Below the pieces are notes generated by a model that worked only from the letters and a program-made list of their open reading frames with translations, had not been told where the DNA came from and did no database searches. From positions 7,289,228-7,314,335 of the forward strand of contig NC_090615.1 of NCBI RefSeq assembly GCF_004359215.1: a DNA stretch of 25,108 bases, given 5' to 3'. Origin of the DNA: Bremia lactucae. Taxonomy: Eukaryota; Oomycota; Peronosporomycetes; Peronosporales; Peronosporaceae. Made by a program: the position numbers and the translations under genes. The number at the start of each line of letters is the position of its first letter. Position 1 is the stretch's first letter. This document shows positions 8,840 through 18,590 of the stretch, piece after piece.

Positions 8840-8951
8840 TCTGACACTTGTGCATACACGGAAAACTTCAATTACGATCTTTTTGACCTATCATCGATCG
8901 ACACTTGCGGTTTCCCCTCAGACTTGCGTGGAAGAATCTAAGAGCATCGAG
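8840..8951. promoter_or_regulatory. Short bidirectional promoter between the reductase-fold gene and COPB1
   Basis: Only 112 bp separate the divergent starts (8839 on the minus strand and 8952 on the plus strand); 139 bp if the inner minus-strand ATG is used. Both genes must share this stretch or use each other's 5' sequence. I see no strong initiator match. Confidence 0.5.
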
Positions 8952-11930
8952 ATGGCGGGCGTGACGAATGAGCGCTACTGCACGGTGCTGCTGCAGCAGG
9001 CGACTGGCGAGAAGGCAATTCCCCCGTCACAAGACGAAATTCTTAAGGGTCTTGAGTCGCCCAAAGTGGAGCTCAAGATCCGCGCTGTAAAAAACGCTAT
9101 CTTAGCGTTGTTACAGGGAGAGAAGCTGCATAAAGTACTAATGCACATCATTCGATTTTGCTCGACACAAAGTGATCACACTTTGAAAAAGCTGCTTATG
9201 GTATACTGGGAGATTGCACCAAAGTACGAGCAGCAGAGTCCAGGTGAAAAATCCGTGCCCAAGCTCCTCCCCGAGATGATTCTCGTGTGCAATGCACTAT
9301 TGAACGATTTGAATCACCCAAACGAATACATTCGTGGCTGTATGCTTCGGTTTCTTTGCAAAATTAAAGAGAAAGATATTCTTGAGCCGCTTAAAGACGC
9401 TGTGAAGAGTAATCTAACGCATCGCCATTCGTACGTGCGCAAAAACGCCGTCATGACGGTCTACATGATGTACAAAACCTCGGGGGACTTGCTTATCCCC
9501 GACGCTCCAGAACTCATAGAGCGTTTCATTCTTAATGAGAGTGACCTGGCAGCAAGACGCAATGCTTTTATAATGCTAAACGACTGTGCACAGGATAGAG
9601 CCGTCGTCTTTCTGATGAACGCCATGGACCAGGTCCCCAAGTTTGGCGACGGATTTTCGCTTGTAATTCTTGAAACCACACGCAAAGTTTGTCGACAGGA
9701 TCCTGCGCAGAAGGCGCGATTTGTGCGCTGTGTCTTCCAGCTTCTTAATTCTTCGTCCCCTGCCGTCAGCTATGAAGCCGCTTGGACGCTCGTCACGCTC
9801 TCGGCCGCTCCCACAGCAGTCCGTGCGGCTGCTAAAACGTATTGCGGTCTATTGAATTCCCAAAGCGACAATAATGTCAAACTTATCGTACTCGACCGGC
9901 TTGCTGATTTAAAAAAGTACCACACAAAAGTGCTGCAGGAGATTTTGATGGATATAATGCGTGCGTTAAGTTCCCCCAACTTGGATATCTGCAAAAAAGT
10001 GCTAGAAATCGCCATGGATCTCGTCTCGGTGCGTAATATTGACGAAGTTGTGACCCACTTGAAACGCGAGGTGGTAAAAACGCAGGATAAGACTCGCGAA
10101 AAGGCCGGTGAGTATCGTCAGCTACTAATTAAAGCGATTCACGCTTGCGCCGTCAAATTTCCTGAAGTTGCGAATGCAGTGGTGCACTTGTTGATGGAGT
10201 TTCTTAATCAGCCTGATGGTGCGATGGATGTTATTCTATTTGTTCGTGCGATGTGCGAGAGCCACCCGGATTTGCGAGAGAGTGTTTTGCAGAAGCTCAT
10301 GATTTCTTTCTCAGATATATCGCTGGCAAAGGTCTACCGTGTTGGCCTCTGGATCCTAGGGGAGTATGCCACCTTGCCACATGTAGGTGGTACGGAGGAT
10401 GAGACGTCTGTCTTTGAGGCGGCTAGCACGATATTCACCGCTATTGGTAGCCTGCCGCTGGCGGCTGAGACATCACTCAAGGCATCGACCGAGAGCCCCG
10501 AAGGTGCAGAGAATCCGGCCATTGCTGGAACTGCATACGCGAATTCTGTTACCAAGAGCGTTGTGCTAGCAGATGGAACGTACGCCACGGAAACTTCATA
10601 CGCTGCCCCTGCTGCTAAGGCAGCAATAAGTGAAGAAGATACAGCGCCTGGCTTGCGACGTCTATTACTCAGTGGGGACTTCTTTCTTGGTGCGGCTGTG
10701 GCTTCGACATTGACGAAGCTATGCCTTCGCGTATCAAATGGCAATGTTGCGAGCGCTACGGCTCGCAACGCTACGATCAAAAAGTTAGTGATGGATTCAG
10801 CTCGCTGCATGTGCGCCATTGTGGCTTCCGGACAGTCGAAAGCAAGCCAACACGAAATTGATCAAGACTCTGTGCGCCGCATTCTCATGAGCGTACGCGT
10901 TTTGCTGGACCCTGCGAGCGCTCACGCCACGCATACGATCATTACGGAGGAGTGTCGAGCTGCGTACCGCCGCCTTCTCGATGCTCAAAAAGCACAAGAA
11001 GCCGAAGCTGCGCGTGATAATGGAGGTGCAAATAGTGAACCCGTCACGCAGACGGACGATTTGATCAACTTTCGGCAGCTGCGTGGCAAGAAAGCTTTAG
11101 GCTCGACAGATATTGATATCGACGACGGTGCAGACATTAATCGCGCGCTCGGCCAGCAGAGTGACGGCTCTAACAACGAGTATGCTGGTGCAATGCGACA
11201 CGTGCATCAGCTAACAGGCTTTGCTGATCCCGTGTACGCTGAAGCATGTGTCACGGTGCATGATTATGATATCGTGCTGGAGATTTTGGTGGTTAACCGC
11301 ATTCCTCAGACACTTACAAATTTGATTGTCGACCTGTCAACTATCGGTGACCTTAAGCTCGTGGAGCGCCCTCAGCCGCAAACCATCGGGCCTCTTGACC
11401 AGCGCACGATCCGCGCCAACATTAAGGTAAGCTCAACGGAAACCGGCCACATATTTGGTACCATTATGTACGACTCGGCTTCAGGTGCTGAGAAGACGTA
11501 CGTGAATCTTAATGACATTCATCTGGATATCATGGATTACATCAAGCCAGCCACATGCACAGATACAGCCTTTCGTGCAATGTGGGCCGAGTTTGAATGG
11601 GAGAACAAGGTGGCCGTGCAGACGGAGCTCTCGAACGTGTTCGAGTTCTTACAGCACGTGGTAGACAAAACAAATATGCGTTGTATGACACCTACGGCAT
11701 CACTGGGTGGGGACACAAACTTTTTGGCGGCCAACTTGTATGCCAAAAGCGTATTCGGCGAAGATGCGCTCGTTAATCTTAGCGTGGAAAAGCAGGATAG
11801 TGGTCGCATCGCTGGTTACATTCGCATTCGAAGCAAGACGCAAGGAATTGCGCTTAGCTTAGGCGATCGCATTACTGCAGTCCAACGCGTCAAAGATGAT
11901 CATGGCAAGCGAAAAAAACTTCTTGCTTAA
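8952..11930 (+). CDS. COPB1: Coatomer subunit beta (beta-COP)
   Basis: It is a core subunit of the COPI coat that forms retrograde Golgi-to-ER vesicles. I start it at 8952 (MAGVTNERYC), giving 992 aa against about 950 in animals. The frame is open upstream to 8829, but those 41 residues have no family match and overlap the neighbouring gene's start. The N-terminal adaptin-like HEAT solenoid (about 20-530) carries GEKLHKVLMHIIRFC, HPNEYIRGCMLRFLCK, HRHSYVRKNAVM, IPDAPELIERF, SSSPAVSYEAAWTLVTLSAA and SDNNVKLIVLDRL. A low-complexity Ala/Thr-rich linker follows, then LSGDFFLGAAVASTLTKL. The C-terminal appendage has HQLTGFADPVYAEA, IHLDIMDYIKPATCTD, MWAEFEWENKV, FLAANLYAKSVFGEDAL and TQGIALSLGDRI. 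There are no introns. All blocks line up with animal beta-COP in order, so the assignment is firm. Confidence 0.97.
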   Translation: MAGVTNERYCTVLLQQATGEKAIPPSQDEILKGLESPKVELKIRAVKNAILALLQGEKLHKVLMHIIRFCSTQSDHTLKKLLMVYWEIAPKYEQQSPGEKSVPKLLPEMILVCNALLNDLNHPNEYIRGCMLRFLCKIKEKDILEPLKDAVKSNLTHRHSYVRKNAVMTVYMMYKTSGDLLIPDAPELIERFILNESDLAARRNAFIMLNDCAQDRAVVFLMNAMDQVPKFGDGFSLVILETTRKVCRQDPAQKARFVRCVFQLLNSSSPAVSYEAAWTLVTLSAAPTAVRAAAKTYCGLLNSQSDNNVKLIVLDRLADLKKYHTKVLQEILMDIMRALSSPNLDICKKVLEIAMDLVSVRNIDEVVTHLKREVVKTQDKTREKAGEYRQLLIKAIHACAVKFPEVANAVVHLLMEFLNQPDGAMDVILFVRAMCESHPDLRESVLQKLMISFSDISLAKVYRVGLWILGEYATLPHVGGTEDETSVFEAASTIFTAIGSLPLAAETSLKASTESPEGAENPAIAGTAYANSVTKSVVLADGTYATETSYAAPAAKAAISEEDTAPGLRRLLLSGDFFLGAAVASTLTKLCLRVSNGNVASATARNATIKKLVMDSARCMCAIVASGQSKASQHEIDQDSVRRILMSVRVLLDPASAHATHTIITEECRAAYRRLLDAQKAQEAEAARDNGGANSEPVTQTDDLINFRQLRGKKALGSTDIDIDDGADINRALGQQSDGSNNEYAGAMRHVHQLTGFADPVYAEACVTVHDYDIVLEILVVNRIPQTLTNLIVDLSTIGDLKLVERPQPQTIGPLDQRTIRANIKVSSTETGHIFGTIMYDSASGAEKTYVNLNDIHLDIMDYIKPATCTDTAFRAMWAEFEWENKVAVQTELSNVFEFLQHVVDKTNMRCMTPTASLGGDTNFLAANLYAKSVFGEDALVNLSVEKQDSGRIAGYIRIRSKTQGIALSLGDRITAVQRVKDDHGKRKKLLA

Positions 11931-12149
11931 ACTATGCAATCTCAGAAAAATGTGTTGTCAACCTAATTTCAAGCAGGACAATAGGCAGCACAAAGCAAGC
12001 GTGATGGCAACTTTTTAAATTTTACTTAAGATGTTGTAGTTACACTGGACAAACACTGGACGAATGATCAAGCGCTCAATAGCAACACCACACATTTTTT
12101 TCTTGACCATTATGCTTATTCTATGATATTCACTTAATCGCTTCTCGGG

Positions 12150-15100
12150 CTACCACGGTGGTGTACTGACAATGGAAACAGTAAAGCTTTCGTACGCGTG
12201 ATGGTCCGCCACTTCTTGTCGGGTCTCATCCTCGTCAAGGCCTATAGTCTCAAGCTCAATTCCCCACACCGGACCGTATATCCTGATACTGTCAGTGGTG
12301 AGCTCTACTCGAGGAAATGAATCGTCTTTAAAAATCTTTTTTGGCTTGTCATCGTGGAACCGCACCGTTACCTCGACGTATACTTTTACAGGAGGTAGCA
12401 AGAGTGCCATTGATTCGGCCAAACGATGCTCAAACCACGCGCCAAGACGCTTGGGTATCATAACGACAGGCACATCCAATAGATCATCCGAAGCCTCCTC
12501 ACGATACGAATCCGTACCTTCCATGACAATCACTAGGTCATTATCTTCGTTGTTAATAACAATAACACCTGCAGCGCCCCACTTCTTAGCATTTCGAGCC
12601 TTTTCTTCAAAAAAGCATTCACCTCGCTTAACTAGCACAATTTTTCCTTGCAATTTTCCACTATTCAAGTGTAACTCCTTGTCGCAAGCATCCGACGGAT
12701 CAGCCATAATAAGCTCTCCTCCAGGGAACACACGGGACGTCTTCAATAATCTTGTTTCGCCAAATTCAGCGCCAACACAAGGAAGTGTAAACAACGCATT
12801 CGACTTGCCATTGATATCAACGTCAGCGGATAAATTTTCAGCGGATATATTTCCTATTATGTTGCGCGTCAGCTTGCCACGAGACAATGTGCTTCCGATT
12901 CGAACGCGCAGTAAGCAACGCTGATCCATTGAAATCCTTAGATCATCGTTGATCGTATACACATTGTTCCACCCTAAGTAAGGTGGATAAAAACGATCAC
13001 CTTGATCGATTTGAAAACTCTTTATTTTCTCGAATGAGTGCATATCGGCTCCACTGTGATTTTCAGGATCATCGTGTAAGCCCAACCCGATAAGAAAGTA
13101 GCTCGAGTCAATTCCACTTGCATCGATCCAGTCACCGTTTTCTTCTCGTGTAACACGTACGCGGCCTTGCATTTGCTCAACTCGAAACTCACCGAGTTGA
13201 CTACCTCCGTACAAATAATGCGCAGCTTGTTCTGTCTCAATTCCAGGTATATCTTCAAAAGGTGCTGTTAGCAAACGCTGGCTTGACAACTTCCTCTTAG
13301 AATGATTTGCACTTCTTGGACGAGCCTTTCCTTCCAACGCTAAAAGCCTTTCTTGTAATTCATCAAATGTCTTGATCCCTTTATTATTATTCGCTGTGTC
13401 CAGTATTAGCTCGGAAATTTTTAATTCAGTAGCTGCAAAATTTCTGGTTTCAGAAATTGCATTCGTTCCGGCTGCAGCTAGAACGCGTTGGTCAGCGTCC
13501 AGCTTGGATGGTCCGACTAACGTTGCAGGAGATGACGCACGAGGTAAGCACTGCGAAGTATAAGCAACAACCTTGCTTTCGTAATGAAGGGAGTAGTTGA
13601 TAAGATCGTAAAATTTGGGAACTTGGCATAACAAAACTTGTGCAGGCGAAAACCGACGATCGGATGTAGATTCGCTATCGTTTGCAGAACTGATAATTGG
13701 GATCAAAATTGGTTTAACGAGCTTCGTAGGTAGAATCGGTAGAGGGTGGGCCTCCGTAGTCATAACATACTTGCCCAGGCGAAAAAAGTGGGATGTGTTA
13801 AATAGCAGATAGAGATATTTGCACGTTTCGGAGAGAAAAAATGACGGCATGTGGTCCTCTTTCGTCTTCGATTCGACGTCAGCAATACTTGCATAGCCAC
13901 ACGACGTCTTTGTGTACTTTTGAAGCGAGTAAACCACATGAGCACCAGCACGCAGCCACGAGGAGTCATTAGTGGCCTCGTGCATGTAAAAAGTTGATTC
14001 AATCAGCTCGGGCCGAAGTGGGTAACGAGCTCCAACCCCACGTCGTGGCTTATTAGGCTTCCAAAGTCCAACATTAAATTGCTCTGGTAGGAATCCATAG
14101 TCACGCCAAATATGATAAAATGAGTTCATTGACTCAGCAGCAAATTTCAAATCGCCAGCAGCAATTTGCATCCCAGGCCAAAACGCGGCCAGACTTTCAA
14201 CAACAACGGCCGTGCTATCTTTTTGGTCATGGCAGCCTGTAAACATTGACACGTCCGTGTACCAGTCTTCATGCTTGTTATAAGTCATTACAGCTGGGTA
14301 TACTTGCGCAAACATCTCTAAGGCTTCTAAATCACCGTAAAGTTCGTACATCTTCATCAGATACTCATAGAAGCTATCCGAATTTGCTCCCGGTCCGGAC
14401 GTAGTTTCAGTCCATTCACCAGTCCTTGTATTAATGTGTTTTCCAAGAAGTCCACGCTTCGAACGGCGCTGGAACAGCGCTCGCACAGCTCCTCGCGACG
14501 CAGTGGCGTATTTAGGCTCTCCTGTAAGAGCACTCAACATCGTAAATTCTATCGAAAGTGACCCTGCACCAGCCGTTGACGCGACAGGTGTTTCTCCATT
14601 AGGCACGCCGTTTTTAAGATTAACTGTGCCATACGGAATCCCCGTCACAGTATCGAATGCAGGCATGAGACGATTCCCCAAATCAGTGGCTAGTAGCAGC
14701 AGAGCACCATCATAATCTCCGTCTGGAAAGAGCTTCAAATCGGTATTCATCGCGAAAAGATGTGCCGACAACAGACCTCCAAGCACTCGGATTGTGGTCT
14801 CAAACACTGAGACTTCCGTATCCAAATCAAAGTCCAGCGTGTCCACGACTATCTTCACTGCTCTTCTAAATTCCGTCGCGTCTTCTAGCAACGCTAACGT
14901 ATCGAGTGTATCAATTAGTGTAAGCATTGGGAGGCGTCCAAGCATAAACTCGCCACCTGTGCAGGAAAGCGGCAGCAAGTCGCCCTGCGGAAACGCATGT
15001 GCCAAATACCCATTGTATGCATGGTAAAACATCTCTTTTACCGTAACGGTTAGCGCCTCGCGTTCATCTTCCCCCATGGAAGTCGGTGCGGAAAGCACAA

Positions 15101-15797
15101 ATTGATCGCGCTGCATGAGTCCACACGCCACGGGCGAACATACGTTCATGACATACTCACACGGAGATCGTTCGTACACTGCTTCGACGTAAGTTTCGTT
15201 ATCATGCAGTACACAGCACTTGACGTGAAGATTGACAGACCGAGGAGCCTGTTGGGTCTCGCAAAAGTCACCCGAGCCGTAGAGCTGCTGGACCATGTAG
15301 CCCATCCGGCTCGGGTCTGCCAATTTGTCTAGATTGTCGACAGCTAAGATACGTAATGACTGCGCCTTATGCGCGTCAAACACTCCCAAAGTTATGTTTC
15401 TTTCCGGTGTGTTCAGGCCTTTGGCCACCGTGTGGAACTGCCGCACGTGGCTATCGAAACACCATTCGTAATGCCACCAAGCGCCGCCAACATGGTGGCG
15501 CAGACAGCTCTTACCGCGCATTGTTCGTTTTAATCGGTTTTTAAAGGCCCGACCACTATCTCCGGAGAGCGCATGGAGCCCGTTAAAGTGCGGGAGTACA
15601 CCAAGGTGGTCCTGACCTTGTGCTTGATTTTTGGCTTGTGCGACACCGAAAAGAAGCGCCGTGAAGACGATAATGATGCATGTATAAGCATACGTCACGG
15701 TAGTAATCGAATGTTTCACTGGAGTACGAAAGGTGGTAGCAAGGCGATCACGTTGCAGCTGACGAGGCGGCATTGACGGCCACGTCGACAAAACCAT
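12150..15797 (-). CDS. ER membrane MRH-GH47-PA mannosidase (EDEM-type)
   Basis: This intronless 1215-aa protein combines three ER quality-control modules. A hydrophobic segment at about 31-55 is a signal anchor or signal peptide. Residues 98-225 form a mannose-6-phosphate-receptor-homology lectin domain: cysteines at 98, 113, 179, 194/195, 213, 220 and 225, AWWHYEWC, and the four sugar-binding positions Gln120, Arg186, Glu209 and Tyr215 all appear present. Residues about 250-690 are a GH47 alpha-mannosidase domain of the EDEM class: ETTIRVLGGLLSAH (Glu333), SLSIEFTMLSALTG (Glu417), GANSDSFYEYLMKMY (Asp474, Glu478), RPELIESTFYMHEAT, SETCKYLYLLF (Glu657) and TTEAHPL with the calcium-ligand Thr. 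A PA domain lies at about 1040-1130 (GKIVLVKRGECFFEEKARNA, GAAGVIVINN, DVPVVMIP), as in EDEM3. Several N-x-S/T sequons fit a lumenal location. It probably trims mannose from misfolded glycoproteins for ERAD. An inner ATG at 15773 is an alternative start. Confidence 0.9.
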   Translation of the reverse strand: MVLSTWPSMPPRQLQRDRLATTFRTPVKHSITTVTYAYTCIIIVFTALLFGVAQAKNQAQGQDHLGVLPHFNGLHALSGDSGRAFKNRLKRTMRGKSCLRHHVGGAWWHYEWCFDSHVRQFHTVAKGLNTPERNITLGVFDAHKAQSLRILAVDNLDKLADPSRMGYMVQQLYGSGDFCETQQAPRSVNLHVKCCVLHDNETYVEAVYERSPCEYVMNVCSPVACGLMQRDQFVLSAPTSMGEDEREALTVTVKEMFYHAYNGYLAHAFPQGDLLPLSCTGGEFMLGRLPMLTLIDTLDTLALLEDATEFRRAVKIVVDTLDFDLDTEVSVFETTIRVLGGLLSAHLFAMNTDLKLFPDGDYDGALLLLATDLGNRLMPAFDTVTGIPYGTVNLKNGVPNGETPVASTAGAGSLSIEFTMLSALTGEPKYATASRGAVRALFQRRSKRGLLGKHINTRTGEWTETTSGPGANSDSFYEYLMKMYELYGDLEALEMFAQVYPAVMTYNKHEDWYTDVSMFTGCHDQKDSTAVVVESLAAFWPGMQIAAGDLKFAAESMNSFYHIWRDYGFLPEQFNVGLWKPNKPRRGVGARYPLRPELIESTFYMHEATNDSSWLRAGAHVVYSLQKYTKTSCGYASIADVESKTKEDHMPSFFLSETCKYLYLLFNTSHFFRLGKYVMTTEAHPLPILPTKLVKPILIPIISSANDSESTSDRRFSPAQVLLCQVPKFYDLINYSLHYESKVVAYTSQCLPRASSPATLVGPSKLDADQRVLAAAGTNAISETRNFAATELKISELILDTANNNKGIKTFDELQERLLALEGKARPRSANHSKRKLSSQRLLTAPFEDIPGIETEQAAHYLYGGSQLGEFRVEQMQGRVRVTREENGDWIDASGIDSSYFLIGLGLHDDPENHSGADMHSFEKIKSFQIDQGDRFYPPYLGWNNVYTINDDLRISMDQRCLLRVRIGSTLSRGKLTRNIIGNISAENLSADVDINGKSNALFTLPCVGAEFGETRLLKTSRVFPGGELIMADPSDACDKELHLNSGKLQGKIVLVKRGECFFEEKARNAKKWGAAGVIVINNEDNDLVIVMEGTDSYREEASDDLLDVPVVMIPKRLGAWFEHRLAESMALLLPPVKVYVEVTVRFHDDKPKKIFKDDSFPRVELTTDSIRIYGPVWGIELETIGLDEDETRQEVADHHAYESFTVSIVSTPPW

Positions 15798-15809
15798 TCG
15801 AAAGCCTGT

Positions 15810-16514
15810 ATGTCATCGAAGAGGTTCTCTCAGTCAGTATCGAAGGTCATCGCGTTTTACGGCGCTTTAACAATGCTTGTCAACTTGCAGCTTAATGGCG
15901 ATGGGGTCAGTGTCTTACGCAGTTACTTGGCCACGCATTTGACAGCAAGGCAGCTAAAGGAGCCAGCCATTAGGAAGCTTTTGGAAGGAGACGAGAAAAA
16001 CGTGATGGCCACGGGTCACTTGCGCCACGTCACAACTATTTTAAGCGGATTACGGGTTTTGGACGCGTCAACGCCGACGCTAGTGTCGCTACTGCGCCAA
16101 GGACAAGGTACTCGAGCGCGAGTTGTGGCAAGCTATGTATACGAAAACGAAGCAGCCCAGGTGGAGAGAGCTAAGTACTTGGCCGAGCGGCGCCGGAAGC
16201 TGCTTCGACTAGACGAGGAGATACGCTACAGCAGCATGGTGCGTAACGTCAAGCCACAGTCAGCGGATAAAGAACTAGCTTATCACCTGATAAGCGTGCG
16301 TCAGCATTTATCGATTGGAGCAAATATGGTAATGGCTCGTATCACGGCTTTCGTTGCCGTGTACTTTGTCGCACGGAACCTCACGGAAAACGAAACAACG
16401 GTGAGATTGAATTTAAAATTGCTGTTTTACTGCGAAGTAATTCTGACAGTGTTATGCTGTCATAAAGCGACTTATGTTTGGGCTCGGAGGCGCCATTGTC
16501 ATGATGATGATTGA
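15810..16514 (+). CDS. Vma12/TMEM199-like V-ATPase assembly factor
   Basis: The product is 234 aa and intronless. Vma12-family proteins sit in the ER membrane and help assemble the V0 sector of the vacuolar ATPase. The match rests on order and spacing rather than strong identity: a helical ERAKYLAERRRKLLRLDEEIRYSSM-type segment at about 119-143 followed by VRNV, then ELAYHLISVRQHLSIGANM, then two membrane segments at about 171-192 and 200-217 joined by a short loop with sequon NET/NLT. The C-terminus is basic and histidine/aspartate-rich. The first 30 residues are also fairly hydrophobic and poorly conserved in type, so a start at the ATG of residue 22 is possible. The gene begins 12 nt from the divergent mannosidase start, implying a shared promoter. 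A different two-TM ER protein cannot be excluded. Confidence 0.6.
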   Translation: MSSKRFSQSVSKVIAFYGALTMLVNLQLNGDGVSVLRSYLATHLTARQLKEPAIRKLLEGDEKNVMATGHLRHVTTILSGLRVLDASTPTLVSLLRQGQGTRARVVASYVYENEAAQVERAKYLAERRRKLLRLDEEIRYSSMVRNVKPQSADKELAYHLISVRQHLSIGANMVMARITAFVAVYFVARNLTENETTVRLNLKLLFYCEVILTVLCCHKATYVWARRRHCHDDD

Positions 16515-17843
16515 AATGGTTTTATTTATTACGCGCGCCGCCAAATTTGAAAGTATTGAAATTCAGAGGAAAAAACACAAGAGCATATTTTAGTGGTATT
16601 TCTAACATTCCATTAATAGTGACGGAAGAGCGTGATTTCAATTAAATGTCCGAGTTGTTTGGATGCATTTTTGCTCCCAAATCCTAACACTTTCAACTTC
16701 GTTTAGGAGCGGATTCGCTAAGTGTATTACGAGCGTAATCGGTACTCGAATTAAATTGTCAGTCGTGTCTTAATTGAAGTTGGTTGTTTGATAGCTCTTA
16801 GCGACTTTAGCTTTGGAAAGAATGCGCTGTGTAAATAATTCAATTTTGGTATGGAGAAATTAAAAACGTTGCTTTCCTTTTAAGAATGTTCATCATGGTT
16901 GTGGCAATGCCTATGAAGAAACGGTGTCAGATGCCTGTAAGGTTGGTGGATATGAGCTCCAATTTATTGGTAATTGGTCGAAAATAGAAATTTTTGTGGT
17001 GTGGAAATATCAATTTTCGTTAGAAATTGTGACGTGTGCATACTTACAGCACAGACCTTGACTGTTTATTAACTTTTACGGAAATTATTGTTATTAATTT
17101 TCAATCGAAATTTATCCTGATTCAAGTTTCCTGCTAGTAGGAGCTACCAAACAGCAAATACAAATGCGCTTTACACGGCTCCAGACTCCATTGATGCTGT
17201 CAAAACAAATGTCCGCTCTTAACCCCTTTTGCATATAATTTGGACTAGAAGTCTAAAGCAAATATTGGACTAACAAAACTAGAATGTGCTGGTTCAAATA
17301 GGTCGGGCTTTCTGTTTTACTAGATTAAATTGCAGCCTCAGAGCAAAACCTAAAGACGTTCGCCTTACCGAATTTAGAATTCCTTGTCGATGGCTTCTTC
17401 GTTTTGGGCAATTTAATTCTTAGTTATGATTCTGCTCTTATTCCGTCGTTTGAAAGGTAAATATGCTTGCTTCTTCACGTCCAAACCTTAAGTTATCTTT
17501 ACCTGTGCTGCTAAGTACGTATCTTGTTTGATGTTGGCAACAATTTCATACCTCGTTTCACATCTTGCAAAAGTACTGCTGCAAGTTCTCGCAAAAACTT
17601 TACGACGTTGTTGACCTTTTGTTCAAAGAAAAAGGTAAAAGACCAAAGCCGGAATTAAGGTGTTTAGTTGTTGCGTCAAAATTTGCTACTTAAAATTTCT
17701 CTATTAATGTCAAAAATATAATATTGTACTCATAAAATTAAAGAGCAGGAGAAAAAACTACGGAAGAAACAATTTTATATATACTGTACAATAGTGAAAG
17801 CATATTGATACTTTTGTACTTTTGGATTGCTTTAGGGAAGGGA
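16515..17843. other. Gene-poor AT-rich stretch
   Basis: This 1.3 kb region follows the Vma12-like gene. No frame of useful length, RNA gene or clear repeat is visible. The first part should hold that gene's 3' UTR; the rest is probably decayed repeat sequence, though I cannot name a family. Confidence 0.55.
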
Positions 17844-17933
17844 CCTCAGCTTTTTGGTAAACGTACCTCACCCCAAATAATCCTTTCAAAAATAAGGACA
17901 AAGAAACTAATTTGACCTATTTACCATTTTGCA

Positions 17934-18134
17934 GGTGCCCATGCTGTCTTGAAGCGATGGATACAGGTCTCAACAGGTGACACGCTTGGTGTCTGTCTAC
18001 TGCTTGAGAAAGCATGTGATGAGCAGGAGCAAAACCTCATCCAAAGCAATAACTATCAGCAAACGCACAACCTTTTTGAGCACAACAATATTTATGGACA
18101 AATGTCAGAAAGAAAATTTCACGTCATGCATTAA
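17934..18134 (+). pseudogene. MULE transposase fragment, left arm copy
   Basis: The frame reads GAHAVLKRWIQVSTGDTLGV and continues to a stop at 18132-18134, about 66 codons. GAHAxLKxWIxxSTGD is the stretch just after the third catalytic residue (Glu) in Mutator-like transposases of the MULE/FAR1 type. The preceding Glu and everything upstream are missing; a CAG just before could be a splice acceptor or chance. Confidence 0.55.
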
Positions 18135-18341
18135 ATCGACATGGAAACAGTATTACAAAGCTTTGCTCCCTGTAGAATGAGCCCCGCAAAAACATTTTAA
18201 CACCAATTATCGGCATTCCCTGCAGTTATCGCATTCGAAAATGCAATTACCTGGTGGTGTTTTGACAAAAAAAAGAAAATTTCATGTCATGCAATGTCAA
18301 TTTTAATGCATGACATGCCGTTTCTTTTTGACATTTTTCCA

Positions 18342-18503
18342 TTAAAGATCGTTGTGCTTAAAAAGGTTGTGCGTTTGGTGGTAGTTATTGCTTTGGCTGA
18401 GGTTTCGCTCCTGCTCATCACATGCTTTCTCGAACAGTAGACAAACACCAAGCGTGTCACATGTTGAGACCTGTATCCATCGCTTCAAGACAGCATGGGC
18501 ACC
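18342..18503 (-). pseudogene. MULE transposase fragment, right arm copy
   Basis: It is the inverted copy of the same fragment, with the conserved Gly of STGD changed to Cys and an earlier stop (TAA at 18344-18342). Both arms are therefore degraded independently, which argues for an old duplication rather than an assembly artefact. Confidence 0.55.
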
Positions 18504-18590
18504 TGCAAAATGGTAAACAGTTGGACTAATTTCTTTGTCCTTTTTTGTAAGGATAATTTGAGGTGAGGTACGTTTACCAAAAAGCTGAGG

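Larger units (their letters stand above)
17844..18590. repeat. Large inverted repeat (two arms of about 297 bp) built from a MULE fragment
   Basis: Left arm 17844-18141 starts CCTCAGCTTTTTGGTAAACG; the right arm 18295-18590 is its reverse complement, with perhaps 10-15 percent divergence by eye and a few small indels. The 153 nt spacer (18142-18294) holds a further partial copy of the arm end (about 18262-18292), so the centre folds too. No target-site duplication is evident at the outer ends. It could be a foldback transposon or an inverted duplication; its transcript would be a long hairpin RNA. Confidence 0.9.

Noticed and set aside
8829..8951. In-frame N-terminal extension of beta-COP
   Set aside because: The 41 extra residues have no family counterpart and would overlap the first codons of the divergent gene; the ATG at 8952 matches the family's start.
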